A stretch of 64,000 nt of DNA. Origin: Algoriphagus ornithinivorans. GTDB taxonomy: Bacteria > Bacteroidota > Bacteroidia > Cytophagales > Cyclobacteriaceae. The stretch spans positions 86,126 to 150,125 of the forward strand of contig NZ_FOVW01000011.1 of NCBI RefSeq assembly GCF_900115305.1, read 5' to 3'. The translations under genes and the position numbers were made by a program. This document shows positions 20,001-28,420 of this stretch, one piece after another. Position 1 is the first letter of the stretch, and every line of letters starts with the position of its first letter. The notes beneath the pieces are model-generated. The model was not told the origin of the DNA, made no database searches, and saw only the letters and a list, made by a program, of their open reading frames with translations.

Positions 20001-20182
20001 CCGTCCACATCTGTGGTCGTCCCGGTCTGGTTAGTCTTATCTAAGACTGTCACCCCAGGGATGGGCAAACCATCCGTCTCACCCACGACAGTGCCTGTCA
20101 GGATGCGATTCTGGGCATATGCCTGCAAACTCAAAAAGAGCATAAAGGCTAGCCCATACGAGATCGATAAAATTTTTCTCAT
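17057..20182 (-). CDS. SusC/RagA family TonB-linked outer membrane transporter
   Basis: Protein of 1041 residues. Signal peptide (1-23), CarboxypepD_reg-like domain (about 25-105; GTVVGETDGLPIPGVTV, TDVDGKYSIS), TonB-dependent plug (about 110-235; IRGGSSLTGNDQPLYVVNGV) and a long beta-barrel ending in aromatic SANF. It imports oligosaccharides across the outer membrane with energy from TonB. It is the first gene of the leftward cluster and pairs with the SusD 28 bp downstream. No FecR-type signalling extension is seen at its N-terminus, so it is not itself an obvious sensor for the ECF factor downstream. Confidence 0.96.
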   Translation of the reverse strand: MRKILSISYGLAFMLFLSLQAYAQNRILTGTVVGETDGLPIPGVTVLDKTNQTGTTTDVDGKYSISVNSNSVLVFSFIGYATKEFTVGNQSVLNVTLSEDVSDLSEFVVTSFGMERDKKALGYSVTQLSGDKFTESRAINLGNALTGKVAGVNVTPPATGAAGSTRVVIRGGSSLTGNDQPLYVVNGVPIESGNLGSAGLWGGNDAGDGLAAINPDDIESLSVLKGNTAAALYGARAANGVILITTKAGRARKGVGVSFNSNFTVESVVDQTNFQRIYGPGQDGRKPMTQDEAINTANNGWGSRYDGSQTIQFDGQQRPYSYLGEDFTDFYNMGKTWNNSIALFGGNENTTYRFSFSNLDNRDVVPNAGFTRNVANINVNSKQGKFTLAVTGQYSKQNAENRPRLSDSPGNANFSMVVKPGNIPLDVIKGDPNKPGALPDGTELRYQSNVFQTNPYWAVYQWGREDVTDRVLGNMSLKYDFTDWLYAQGRFGTDFQVRDEYAFEAYGTAFKPRGSYNTTMTTIRENNADLLIGFDKSFGDFDVDGFVGSNIMRRTIENQRGGGNDLVVPFFHSVTNVAAPTFGYGFSELGINSYFAAANVGYKNMIFLNLTGRQDQFSTLSPANSKLFYPSVGLSAVISDMLEMPNFVTFAKLRGNWGQVGGGAPNPYALNLTYGLVGAGHLGANLGQINNGSIPNANLAPYTSTEYEIGADIRFMDNRLGIDVAYYKRRTSDDILATGISATSGFGSTTVNIGELENRGIELLINATPIMNEFRWDISFNFANNQSEVLSLGTNAAGDPIEFINLDEARTRRERIRHIVGQPLGMISGFKHLEINGQKVYDANGFPVTTNGYETIAEGRHPISGGITNTFSYKGFRLMALIDFRQGGSIMSGTDYFAYQYGLHQNTLNGRDGSLTVSGVTPEGTPKTWTIPADPSDPTKYLIDNYWQRYAQVTENIVYDASFAKLREFSFGYTFPRAFIERTPFQSLSLSLVGRNLAILWKNTPNIDPEAAYTTSGNAQGLEFFSVPANRSFGFNLSANF

Positions 20183-20683
20183 AGCTGGTAATAAAGGGTT
20201 AGAAATAAATTGAATTGGAATTCCGGTTCCCCGGGTTTTTGTGAAATAAAATTGGCAGCCTACCGATTTTCATAAAATTTGGCTTTTATAAATTTTTACA
20301 ATCAAAACATTTGATAAAAAACTGATACACCATGCCTTATCTTGTATATCAGACCTTAAACGCAACTCTATTGGGTAAAGCTAAAAATTAATAAAAATAT
20401 TAAAAACAATTCTATGATTTTTTTTATCAAAATTGTATTTCTTCTTTAATTTTTTTTTAAAAGTGTCCGTTTTTGAAATTTTATTTTTCCTATAGAGTAG
20501 ATTCTTATTAAACAAATAAATTTCTAGTAGGGATCAGTATTAAAATTATCTGCTCAGTATTCAAACTTCATTGATTTAAATTTAAAAATTCAAAAAATAG
20601 TTTAATGAAAAATTAGAAAAGTGAAAATTATAACTAAGAATTTTTTTTAATGCCTTTCAGAATGGGATTTAAAAGTTCCATAA
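20183..20683. other. Long AT-rich leader region upstream of susC
   Basis: About 500 non-coding, very AT-rich bases with several homopolymer T and A runs. It probably holds the susC promoter. A weak match to the -7 element on the minus strand is TAAAGCTA at 20376-20383 (seven of eight to the reverse complement of TAnnTTTG), which would give a 5' leader of about 190 bases. No ORF or RNA gene is recognised. Confidence 0.4.
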
Positions 20684-20713
20684 ACAAAAAAAGCCACCCA
20701 GAAGGTGGCTTTC
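20684..20713 (-). terminator. Terminator of glnN (minus strand)
   Basis: Stem AAGCCACC (20691-20698) and GGTGGCTT (20704-20711) with a 5-base loop. On the minus strand it ends in a T run. It lies about 20 bp downstream of the glnN stop at 20732. Confidence 0.92.
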
Positions 20714-20731
20714 TTAAATTATATTTCTCTC

Positions 20732-22894
20732 TTATCTGATAAAGAGCATTTCTCTATACTTCACTAATGGCCAAGACTCATCGTCTACCAAAAGCTCCAG
20801 TTTATCGACAGCGTATCGGATTTTCTCGAAGTATGCTTCTTTTACGTCTGTTTGATATCCTTTGGCTCTCTTTACGATATCATCTTCCTTATTCAGCTGC
20901 TTTCTAGCCTCAGTCATTGCAGTCACATTAGACTTCAATGATTCGATGTGCTTGGAAACCTCTTTGATCGTTTCTACAGCTGCTGAATGATCTAAGCCTA
21001 GACCTTTCAAACCGTTTGCATTTTCTATCAATTTGTTTTGATAAAGAATAGCAGTTGGGATCACATGGTTCAAAGCTAGATCACCCATTACACGGCTTTC
21101 AATTTGAACTTTCTTGATGAAGTTTTCCAACATGATTTCATGACGGGCATGAACTTCCAAGTCATTCATCACATTATGTTTTGCAAATAGCTCCTTGGTG
21201 GATTTTTTGCTATAAACATCCAAAGCCTCAGGAGTAGACTTCAAGTTAGAAAGACCTCTCTTGGCAGCTTCTTTCTCCCATTCTTCAGAGTATCCATCTC
21301 CTTCAAATCTTACTTTCTTGGAATCCTTGATGTATTTTCTCAATACATTAACAATCGCCAATTTCTTCTCTTTGCCAGACTCGATTTCTTTTTCGATGTC
21401 CTTAGCCATTGTCTTCAATGCTTCAGCCACGATGACATTCAAAGTAGCCATTGGTCCTGCACAGTTTGCACTTGACCCTACAGCACGGAATTCAAATTTA
21501 TTTCCAGTGAATGCAAATGGAGAAGTTCTGTTTCTATCAGTGTTATCCAAGATGATTTCAGGAATCTTAGAGATACCCAATTTCATATACATGTTATCAC
21601 CTTTTTCAATCTTGATATTTCCGTTTTTCTCCAACTCATCCAAGATAGCTGTCAAGGTTTCCCCGAGGAATACAGAGATAATTGCCGGAGGAGCTTCGTT
21701 TGCACCCAATCGGAAATCATTTCCTGCAGAAGCAATACTAGCTCTCAAAAGATCTGAATTATCATAAACAGCTTTCACTGTAGCTACCAAGAAAGTCAAG
21801 AACTGCAAGTTTTCACGGGCAGAGTTGCTTGGCTGGAACAAGTTGATTCCAGTATCTGTGATCAATGACCAGTTGTTATGCTTTCCTGATCCATTTACAC
21901 CTGCAAATGGCTTTTCGTGGAATAGAACTTTCAAACCATGCTTCTCAGCTACTTTCTCCATCATATCCATCAATAATTGGTTGTGATCAACCGCCTTATT
22001 GATTTCTTCGAAAACTGGAGCTACTTCAAATTGACCTGGAGCTACTTCATTGTGACGGGTAGAAACCGGAATACCCAACTTATGAGCTTCGATTTCAAAA
22101 TCCATCATGAAATCCTTCACTCTGGTAGGAATAGAACCAAAGTAATGATCTTCTAATTGCTGACCTCTGGCAGGATTGTGTCCAAATACAGAACGACCAG
22201 CCATGACCAAGTCAGGTCTAGCAGAGTAAAGTGCTTTATCGATCACAAAATACTCCTGCTCAACACCTAGAGATGGAGATACTTTACGAACATTTCTATC
22301 AAATAACTGACAAATCTGTACAGCTGCATCATTGATTGCTTCTAATGACTTCAACAAAGGTGTTTTGTAATCCAATGCCTCTCCAGTATAAGAAACAAAG
22401 ATGGTTGGAATACAAAGCGTCTTGTCGAAAATGAAAATTGGAGAAGAAGGATCCCAAGCAGTGTATCCTCTAGCCTCGAAAGTAGATCTGATACCTCCGT
22501 TAGGGAAAGAAGATGCATCTGGCTCTTGCTGAACTAGAGCAGAACCTTTGAACTTTTCCAAACCTGCATGAGCATCGAAAAATGAATCGTGCTTTTCAGC
22601 AGTTGAGCCAGTAAGTGGCTGAAACCAGTGAGTGTAGTGCGTAACACCCTTGGACAGAGCCCAAGTTTTAACAGCAGATGCTACTTCTTCTGCGGTTGCT
22701 ACATCAATTTTGCTTCCTTTGTCTACAGCTTCCATTACTTTTTTGAAAACTGAAGGAGCTAAAGACTGCTTCATTTGGCTAATGCCGAAGACATTTGTAC
22801 CGAAGAAGTCTGAAATTTTTGGGGCCGGCGGGGTTACTTGTACCCGCGGTCTGCCTTGAACCATTGTCAAGGCCTGCTGTCTTAGTGTTGCCAT
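20732..22894 (-). CDS. glnN: Type III glutamine synthetase
   Basis: Protein of 720 residues, the length expected of GSIII (about 700-730; GSI and GSII are much shorter). It makes glutamine from glutamate, ammonia and ATP in the cytoplasm. Family signatures include the N-terminal FGTNVFGISQMKQSL, HNEVAPGQFEVAP with the active-site loop, FHEKPFAGVNGSGKHNNWS for ATP/metal binding and GSSANCAGPMATLN. It is monocistronic with its own terminator. A -7 type box, TATTTTTG on the minus strand, lies about 30 bp before the start codon. Confidence 0.97.
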   Translation of the reverse strand: MATLRQQALTMVQGRPRVQVTPPAPKISDFFGTNVFGISQMKQSLAPSVFKKVMEAVDKGSKIDVATAEEVASAVKTWALSKGVTHYTHWFQPLTGSTAEKHDSFFDAHAGLEKFKGSALVQQEPDASSFPNGGIRSTFEARGYTAWDPSSPIFIFDKTLCIPTIFVSYTGEALDYKTPLLKSLEAINDAAVQICQLFDRNVRKVSPSLGVEQEYFVIDKALYSARPDLVMAGRSVFGHNPARGQQLEDHYFGSIPTRVKDFMMDFEIEAHKLGIPVSTRHNEVAPGQFEVAPVFEEINKAVDHNQLLMDMMEKVAEKHGLKVLFHEKPFAGVNGSGKHNNWSLITDTGINLFQPSNSARENLQFLTFLVATVKAVYDNSDLLRASIASAGNDFRLGANEAPPAIISVFLGETLTAILDELEKNGNIKIEKGDNMYMKLGISKIPEIILDNTDRNRTSPFAFTGNKFEFRAVGSSANCAGPMATLNVIVAEALKTMAKDIEKEIESGKEKKLAIVNVLRKYIKDSKKVRFEGDGYSEEWEKEAAKRGLSNLKSTPEALDVYSKKSTKELFAKHNVMNDLEVHARHEIMLENFIKKVQIESRVMGDLALNHVIPTAILYQNKLIENANGLKGLGLDHSAAVETIKEVSKHIESLKSNVTAMTEARKQLNKEDDIVKRAKGYQTDVKEAYFEKIRYAVDKLELLVDDESWPLVKYREMLFIR

Positions 22895-22924
22895 ATCTAC
22901 ATTTGTGGTTTAAAATTGTACCAG

Positions 22925-22932
22925 CAAAAATA
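22925..22932 (-). promoter_or_regulatory. Putative glnN promoter -7 box
   Basis: CAAAAATA on the plus strand reads TATTTTTG on the minus strand, a full match to the Bacteroidota TAnnTTTG element, 31 bp from the glnN start. A TTTG (reverse of 22948-22951) lies upstream but with a short 15-base spacing. Confidence 0.45.
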
Positions 22933-23070
22933 GAAAAATATGTGTTCCAAAATGCTTTTGCCTCATTTTTGAATCATTTTTTTCAAAAATTTACACTTTT
23001 TTCAATAAAACATGGTGTTTTAGGAGGCATCCACCCGATTTTAACCACTTTTTAGTCTCATTATTGGAAA

Positions 23071-23101
23071 ATTGAAAACAAGACAAGAATGTTTACCTTT
23101 G
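23071..23101 (+). promoter_or_regulatory. mtaB promoter (Bacteroidota type)
   Basis: The -33 element ATTG (23071-23074) and -7 element TACCTTTG (23094-23101) are separated by 19 bases, matching the phylum consensus. The start codon lies 26 bp downstream, preceded by a perfect AGGAGG at 23115-23120. Confidence 0.7.
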
Positions 23102-23126
23102 CAAACTCATAATCAGGAGGAAATTT

Positions 23127-24446
23127 GTGAAAAAGGTAGCCTTTTATACTTTGGGATGTAAACTGAATTTCTCAGAAACGTCCACTATCAGTAGACAATT
23201 CGAAGACAAAGGATTCGAAAAAGTGGAATTTCAGGATTCTCCTGACATTTTCATCATCAATACCTGCTCTGTCACCGAGAATGCCGACAAGAAGTGTAAA
23301 AAGATAGTAAAGGAGGCTAAAAAGATATCGCCTAACTCTTATGTAGCCATCATCGGATGCTATGCTCAATTAAAACCCAGAGAAATTTCTGAAATCCAAG
23401 GAGTGGATGCCGTATTGGGCGCAGCTGAAAAATTCCGATTAATCGAACTTTTAGGTGATTTCGCCAAAGAACAGGAAGCGAAAGTCCTAGCGAGTGAAAT
23501 TACTGAAGCAAAATCTTTCAATAATGCTTACTCTATCAATGACCGTACGAGAACCTTTCTAAAAGTTCAGGACGGATGTAATTATGGTTGTGCTTTCTGT
23601 ACCATTCCCTTGGCAAGAGGAAAAAGCCGAAGTAATACCATTGCCTCTGTTTTAGAAGCGGCTGGAGAAATAGCAGCAACTGATGTGAAAGAGGTGGTAC
23701 TTACAGGTGTGAATATCGGCGATTTTGGAATCGTAGATGGTAAAAGAAATGAGCGTTTCGGAGACCTAGTAGAGGCTTTGGATGAAGTAGAAGGGATAGA
23801 CAGATTCCGTATTTCATCCATTGAACCCAATTTGTTGACAAACGAGATCATTTCATTTGTCTCAAAGTCCAAACGCTTCGTTCCTCACTTCCATATTCCC
23901 CTTCAATCCGGCTCCAACACAATATTACGAAGTATGGGGAGAAGATATTTGAGGGAACTGTACGAAGACCGCGTTTCAAAAATCAAGAGCTTGATGCCTC
24001 AGGCATGCATTGGGGTTGATGTAATCGTTGGTTTCCCCGGAGAAACAGATGAGCTGTTTTTGGAAACTTATAATTTCCTAAACGAGCTGGATATTTCTTA
24101 TTTACACGTTTTCACTTATTCTGAAAGGGCCAATACCCGGGCAGTTGAAATGGATGGAGTGGTTCCTATGAAAAAGCGAAATGAGCGCTCTAAGATGTTG
24201 AGAATTTTATCTGAGAAAAAGAGAAGAAAGTTTTACGAGGAGAATTTAGGGAAATCCTTCACGGTATTATTTGAAGAGGATATCGAAGATGGAAAAATGC
24301 ATGGGTTTACCGAGAACTATATCCGTGTGGCCGCAAAATATGATCCTATGCTAATCAATGAAACCAAACTCGTGACTTTAGACCACATCAATGAATCAGG
24401 AAATGTGGAGGTGCTAGAACCTGAGTTTGTTTACGAAAAGCATTAA
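23127..24446 (+). CDS. mtaB: tRNA (t6A37) methylthiotransferase
   Basis: Radical SAM methylthiotransferase of 439 residues that converts t6A37 to ms2t6A37 in tRNA decoding ANN codons. The N-terminal UPF0004 domain carries the auxiliary cluster cysteines C11, C47 and C78. The radical SAM motif CNYGCAFC supplies C151, C155 and C158. A C-terminal TRAM-like RNA-binding domain begins near residue 370. The LGCKLN start and overall length fit MtaB better than MiaB or RimO. The start is GTG at 23127, supported by AGGAGG six bases upstream, which is unusually strong for this phylum. A terminator follows. Confidence 0.94.
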   Translation: MKKVAFYTLGCKLNFSETSTISRQFEDKGFEKVEFQDSPDIFIINTCSVTENADKKCKKIVKEAKKISPNSYVAIIGCYAQLKPREISEIQGVDAVLGAAEKFRLIELLGDFAKEQEAKVLASEITEAKSFNNAYSINDRTRTFLKVQDGCNYGCAFCTIPLARGKSRSNTIASVLEAAGEIAATDVKEVVLTGVNIGDFGIVDGKRNERFGDLVEALDEVEGIDRFRISSIEPNLLTNEIISFVSKSKRFVPHFHIPLQSGSNTILRSMGRRYLRELYEDRVSKIKSLMPQACIGVDVIVGFPGETDELFLETYNFLNELDISYLHVFTYSERANTRAVEMDGVVPMKKRNERSKMLRILSEKKRRKFYEENLGKSFTVLFEEDIEDGKMHGFTENYIRVAAKYDPMLINETKLVTLDHINESGNVEVLEPEFVYEKH

Positions 24447-24450
24447 TTCT

Positions 24451-24478
24451 AAAAGCTGCCCTTGAGCAGCTTTTTTTA
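24451..24478 (+). terminator. Rho-independent terminator after mtaB
   Basis: Stem AAGCTGC / GCAGCTT with loop CCTTGA followed by T7, five bases after the stop codon. Confidence 0.92.
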
Positions 24479-24547
24479 TTTGAGCAGAGGGAAAGTTTCA
24501 ATCCTCCTATTTTTTCCTAAATTCAGCTCAGGTAAATCTAATTTTTC

Positions 24548-26560
24548 GTGAATTCAAACAATACACCACAGCTTATTCAGGATGAACCTTGGTTGGAAAC
24601 TTTTGAAACGCAAGTTCAAAAGAGAATAGACCGGTTTAACAGTGCAAAATTCCATATCGAAAATGAGTTTGGAAGCATTTTGGAATTTGCCAATTTCCAT
24701 CAGTATTACGGAATACATTTTGAACCCATCCGAAAGGGATGGATTTACAGGGAATGGGCTCCTGCCGCCAAGCAACTTTTCTTAATGGGGGATTTTAACA
24801 ACTGGGACAGGTATAATCATCCTATGCGTAGAAATCACAGAGGAGATTGGGAAATTTTCCTACCCTATCAAGAATATAAGAACACATTTGTTCACGAGAG
24901 TAAAATCAAAACACATGTCATTGGAGCAAATGACGTGGCCCTAGATAGAATTCCCGCCTATATAAGAAGAGTGGTGCAGGATGAAAGAAGCCATGACTTT
25001 GCCGGGCAATTATGGTTTCCTGAGAAATCCTTCGAATGGACTGATTCATCATTTCAACTTCAAGCGATTCAGGAGATGCCCCTCATCTATGAATGTCATG
25101 TGGGAATGGCCCAGGAAAAATTAGGAGTAGGCACTTACAAGGAATTTGAAGAAAATATTTTGCCCCGAATTAAAGCTGGTGGTTACAATGCCATTCAAAT
25201 GATGGCTGTGATGGAGCATCCCTACTACGGATCTTTTGGTTATCATGTATCCAACTTTTTTGCGCCCTCCTCCAGATTCGGCACACCTGAAGAATTAAAA
25301 TCGCTGATCAATACAGCCCACAATATGGGTATAGCAGTGATTATGGATATTGTACATTCACATGCAGTTAAGAATGTGAATGAAGGATTAAATGAATTTG
25401 ACGGCACGGATCATCAATACTTTCATCCCGGAATGAGAGGCTATCACGAAGGCTGGGACTCCAAGCTATTTGATTATGGAAAATGGGAGGTTCAGCAGTT
25501 TTTGCTTTCCAACATTCGATACTGGATGGAGGAATTTCACTTCGACGGTTTCCGATTCGACGGTGCTACATCCATGCTCTATCATCACCATGGCCATACC
25601 TCATTTGACTCTGCAGACAAATATTTTGACTTTGGAGTAGATGAGGATGCCTTGCTTTATTTCCAATTGGCAAATGAATTAATCCATCAACTCAACCCTC
25701 ATGCTATAGCGATTGCTGAGGAGGTTAGCGGAATGCCAGGACTATGCAGGCAGGTACCTGATGGAGGGATAGGTTTTGACTTCAGGTTAGCAATGGGAAT
25801 TCCTGATTTTTGGATTAAAACGCTGAAGCACAAGCAAGATGAGCAATGGGATATGTTTGAGCTTTGGCACGAACTAACCAACAGACCCAAGAAGGAAAAA
25901 TCCATCGCTTATGCGGAAAGCCATGATCAGGCTCTGGTAGGTGATAAATCTATTGCCTTTTGGCTAATGGATAAGGAGATGTACTTTTCCATGTCGGTTT
26001 TAAATCAAAATCTGGTTATTGATCGAGGTATTGCTCTCCATAAAATGATCCGAATGATCACGCTTTCATTGGGAGGAGAAGGTTATCTCAACTTTATAGG
26101 CAATGAATTCGGGCATCCTGAATGGGTAGATTTTCCAAGAGAAGGCAATAATTGGAGCTATCAATATGCCCGAAGACAATGGTCTTTAGTAGACACTGAG
26201 CATCTTCGATACTCTCAGTTGGATGCTTGGGATAAATCCATGATTCAGTTGGCAAAAAACCATGACTTATTGTCCTCTGGCATTGCCGAGCAACTCTATC
26301 TGGATCCTGACAAGAAAATCATTGCCTACCATAGAGGACAATTAATATTTGTTTTCTCTTTTCATCCTACAGAATCTTATTTTGGATACCCTGTCCCAAT
26401 GCCCGAAAAAGGAAAATATCAGATAGCACTCCATTCAGATGAAAAGAAATATGGAGGCTTCGAAAGAGTGGATAAGTCAGTGAAGTATGAGACAGACAAA
26501 GACCAAATGGTGCATTTATATGTTCCCAACAGGACTGTCCTAATCATTAAAAAGCTCTAA
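24548..26560 (+). CDS. glgB: 1,4-alpha-glucan branching enzyme, eukaryotic-like
   Basis: Protein of 670 residues that forms alpha-1,6 branches in glycogen. A CBM48-like domain (about 60-165; IYREWAPAAKQLFLMGDFNNWD) is followed by a GH13 barrel and a C-terminal all-beta domain. Catalytic residues are D338 in DGFRFDGATSML and Glu about 391 in IAEEVSG. Motifs such as YECHVGMAQ, LPRIKAGGYNAIQMMAVMEH and SMLYHHHG read like animal and fungal branching enzymes (GH13_8 type) rather than E. coli GlgB. The start is GTG at 24548. No other glycogen gene lies next to it. Confidence 0.93.
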   Translation: MNSNNTPQLIQDEPWLETFETQVQKRIDRFNSAKFHIENEFGSILEFANFHQYYGIHFEPIRKGWIYREWAPAAKQLFLMGDFNNWDRYNHPMRRNHRGDWEIFLPYQEYKNTFVHESKIKTHVIGANDVALDRIPAYIRRVVQDERSHDFAGQLWFPEKSFEWTDSSFQLQAIQEMPLIYECHVGMAQEKLGVGTYKEFEENILPRIKAGGYNAIQMMAVMEHPYYGSFGYHVSNFFAPSSRFGTPEELKSLINTAHNMGIAVIMDIVHSHAVKNVNEGLNEFDGTDHQYFHPGMRGYHEGWDSKLFDYGKWEVQQFLLSNIRYWMEEFHFDGFRFDGATSMLYHHHGHTSFDSADKYFDFGVDEDALLYFQLANELIHQLNPHAIAIAEEVSGMPGLCRQVPDGGIGFDFRLAMGIPDFWIKTLKHKQDEQWDMFELWHELTNRPKKEKSIAYAESHDQALVGDKSIAFWLMDKEMYFSMSVLNQNLVIDRGIALHKMIRMITLSLGGEGYLNFIGNEFGHPEWVDFPREGNNWSYQYARRQWSLVDTEHLRYSQLDAWDKSMIQLAKNHDLLSSGIAEQLYLDPDKKIIAYHRGQLIFVFSFHPTESYFGYPVPMPEKGKYQIALHSDEKKYGGFERVDKSVKYETDKDQMVHLYVPNRTVLIIKKL

Positions 26561-26649
26561 ACCGAAATTAAAACCGCTTCACTACAATTTTTAATTCTCA
26601 GGTAATCTGTCTGGATTTTGGTAAATTATACTTGATCAACACTCAAGTT

Positions 26650-26970
26650 ATGAAGGTTCCAAAAACGATTGACCTTAAATCATGGATCCGGTTTCATGCA
26701 AAAATTGGAGTAATACTCGGCTTCTTTTGTGGAATTATTTACTCCATTGGAGGATTAGTGGTTGACTCTTTAGTTTCCCTAGGGCTTGCATCAGGAGCGG
26801 TTTGGGAAACTCCTGGACTTTCTTTAGGAACATTACTTGCAATGGGAGCTTTGATTGGAATGCCTGTTATTTTCGGCTTCTTACTAATCTGTGCAGCATG
26901 CCTAGAAGCATTAATCTGTTATGTTTTCCCGAATTGGTTTTCTTATTTCAATTTCAATAAAAATTCGTAA
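26650..26970 (+). CDS. Small membrane protein of unknown function
   Basis: Protein of 106 residues with an N-terminal basic segment (KVPKTIDLKSWIRFHAK) and two long hydrophobic helices (about 20-48 and 62-90). I do not recognise a family. I chose ATG at 26650; an in-frame TTG at 26632 would add six residues. It precedes an SRPBCC protein by 28 bp. Confidence 0.6.
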   Translation: MKVPKTIDLKSWIRFHAKIGVILGFFCGIIYSIGGLVVDSLVSLGLASGAVWETPGLSLGTLLAMGALIGMPVIFGFLLICAACLEALICYVFPNWFSYFNFNKNS

Positions 26971-26998
26971 GACCTTATCCTTAAAATCCATTTACAAG

Positions 26999-27436
26999 AT
27001 GAAATCAAATCATTTTGAGCCAATAATTGTATCTGAAACCTTTCATCAAGACGTAAAGACCATTTGGAAATATTTGGTTGAAATCCAGCATATGCATGAA
27101 TGGTATTTTGAAAATCTGCCTGATTTCAAAGCTGAAGAAGGGTTCGTAACCTCATTCCCTGTAAGTTCTGAGCAGAGGACTTTTACCCATATCTGGGAAG
27201 TTGTTGAGGTAATCCCTTTTGAAAAAATCAAATTGAGTTGGACTTATAAAGAATATTCAGGTGAGGGATTTGTTACTTTTCAATTGGAGGAAAAAAACAG
27301 CGGAACAAAACTTACAGTAATTACAGAGGGCTTAGAAACCTTCCCTCAGAACATCCCTGAATTCCAAAGAGAAAGCTGCGAGGGAGGATGGAATTATTTT
27401 ATCAAAGACAGGTTGAAAAATTACGCCTCCAAATAA
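26999..27436 (+). CDS. SRPBCC (AHSA1/START-like) domain protein
   Basis: Protein of 145 residues made of one SRPBCC hydrophobic-cavity domain. Typical features are the start IIVSETFHQDVKTIWKYLVEI, the central THIWEVVEVIPFEKIKLSWTYKEY, and the C-terminal helix with GGWNYFIKDRLKNY. Such proteins bind small hydrophobic ligands or act as co-chaperone-like modules; the ligand is unknown. The frame is open back to 26921, but ATG at 26999 gives the normal domain start and does not overlap the previous gene. Confidence 0.82.
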   Translation: MKSNHFEPIIVSETFHQDVKTIWKYLVEIQHMHEWYFENLPDFKAEEGFVTSFPVSSEQRTFTHIWEVVEVIPFEKIKLSWTYKEYSGEGFVTFQLEEKNSGTKLTVITEGLETFPQNIPEFQRESCEGGWNYFIKDRLKNYASK

Positions 27437-27522
27437 TGATTGGGTCCAATCAAAGATTTTAAGAGTTTCAAAGCCATAATTTCCAATTCTTACTGATATT
27501 TGGATAGAATAAATTCAACAAT

Positions 27523-28398
27523 ATGCCCCGTTGCGCTTTTCTTTCCATTTCCAATACCGAAGGCTGGTTTATTGACGATGATTTGGTTCATCCATTCCTG
27601 CATGAATTAGGCTGGGAAGTAAAAAATATTCCTTGGAATGAAAAAACCGATTGGAATAAATGGGATTTGGTCATCATCAGAAGCCCCTGGGATTATCAGC
27701 AGCATTTGGAAGAGTTTATGGAAGTCCTTCAAAAAATCGAGGATTCCAAAGCAATTCTTTTAAATCCCTTAGATATCGTAAAACAGAACATTCACAAAGG
27801 ATACCTTTTTGATTTGGCAGAAAAAGGAATTGAACTGGTTCCTACTCAGAAGTTTTCAAGCTTGGATGAAAGCCTCATCACCGAATCTTTTGAAAAATTT
27901 AAAAGTAATCAGTTAGTAATCAAACCTCTTGTAGGAGCAAATGCAGATGACACTTTTTGGATCAATATTTCCCATCCGCTAGACTGGGGGAAACCTCTGG
28001 AAGTCTTTCAGGAAAAAGAAGGAATGATACAGCCTTTCATGAGTGGCATTGTCAAAGAGGGTGAGTTCTCTTTGATTTACTTGAATGGGGAGCTTAGCCA
28101 CACCATTCTAAAGACCGTAGGAATCGGAGACTTTAGAGTTCAGGAAGAACATGGAGGCGGGGTAATAGCTATTCCAAACCCAGAACCTGAACTCGTGAAT
28201 GCAGCAGATAAAGCAATGAAGGCTTTGTCATCAACTCCTTTCTATGCCAGAGTTGATTTGGTTCGGACCCGTCACGGAAGCTTTGCCCTGATGGAATTGG
28301 AATTGATTGAGCCTTGCCTTTATTTCCGCTTTGACCCGGATTCGCCGAAGAAATTTGCAGCCTTGATCCATGATTATTATTCAAATCTTTCCAAATAG
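27523..28398 (+). CDS. ATP-grasp domain protein
   Basis: Protein of 291 residues with a pre-ATP-grasp N-terminal domain (WDLVIIRSPWDY near residue 50) and an ATP-grasp fold. VIKPLVGANADDTFWI holds the first ATP lysine, MIQPFMSGIVKEGEFSLIYL is the central sheet, and ARVDLVRTRHGSFALMELELIEPCLYF carries the metal-binding acidic residues. The layout resembles RimK/glutathione synthetase-like and DcsG-type ligases, which join a carboxylate to an amine or make a ring. Substrate unknown. It is a monocistronic gene. Confidence 0.85.
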   Translation: MPRCAFLSISNTEGWFIDDDLVHPFLHELGWEVKNIPWNEKTDWNKWDLVIIRSPWDYQQHLEEFMEVLQKIEDSKAILLNPLDIVKQNIHKGYLFDLAEKGIELVPTQKFSSLDESLITESFEKFKSNQLVIKPLVGANADDTFWINISHPLDWGKPLEVFQEKEGMIQPFMSGIVKEGEFSLIYLNGELSHTILKTVGIGDFRVQEEHGGGVIAIPNPEPELVNAADKAMKALSSTPFYARVDLVRTRHGSFALMELELIEPCLYFRFDPDSPKKFAALIHDYYSNLSK

Positions 28399-28420
28399 GG
28401 AAAGACAAGCCCAGTAATAA

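Noticed and set aside
21261..21767. 168-codon open frame on the plus strand
   Set aside because: Antisense shadow of glnN; Ser/Phe-rich translation without domain.
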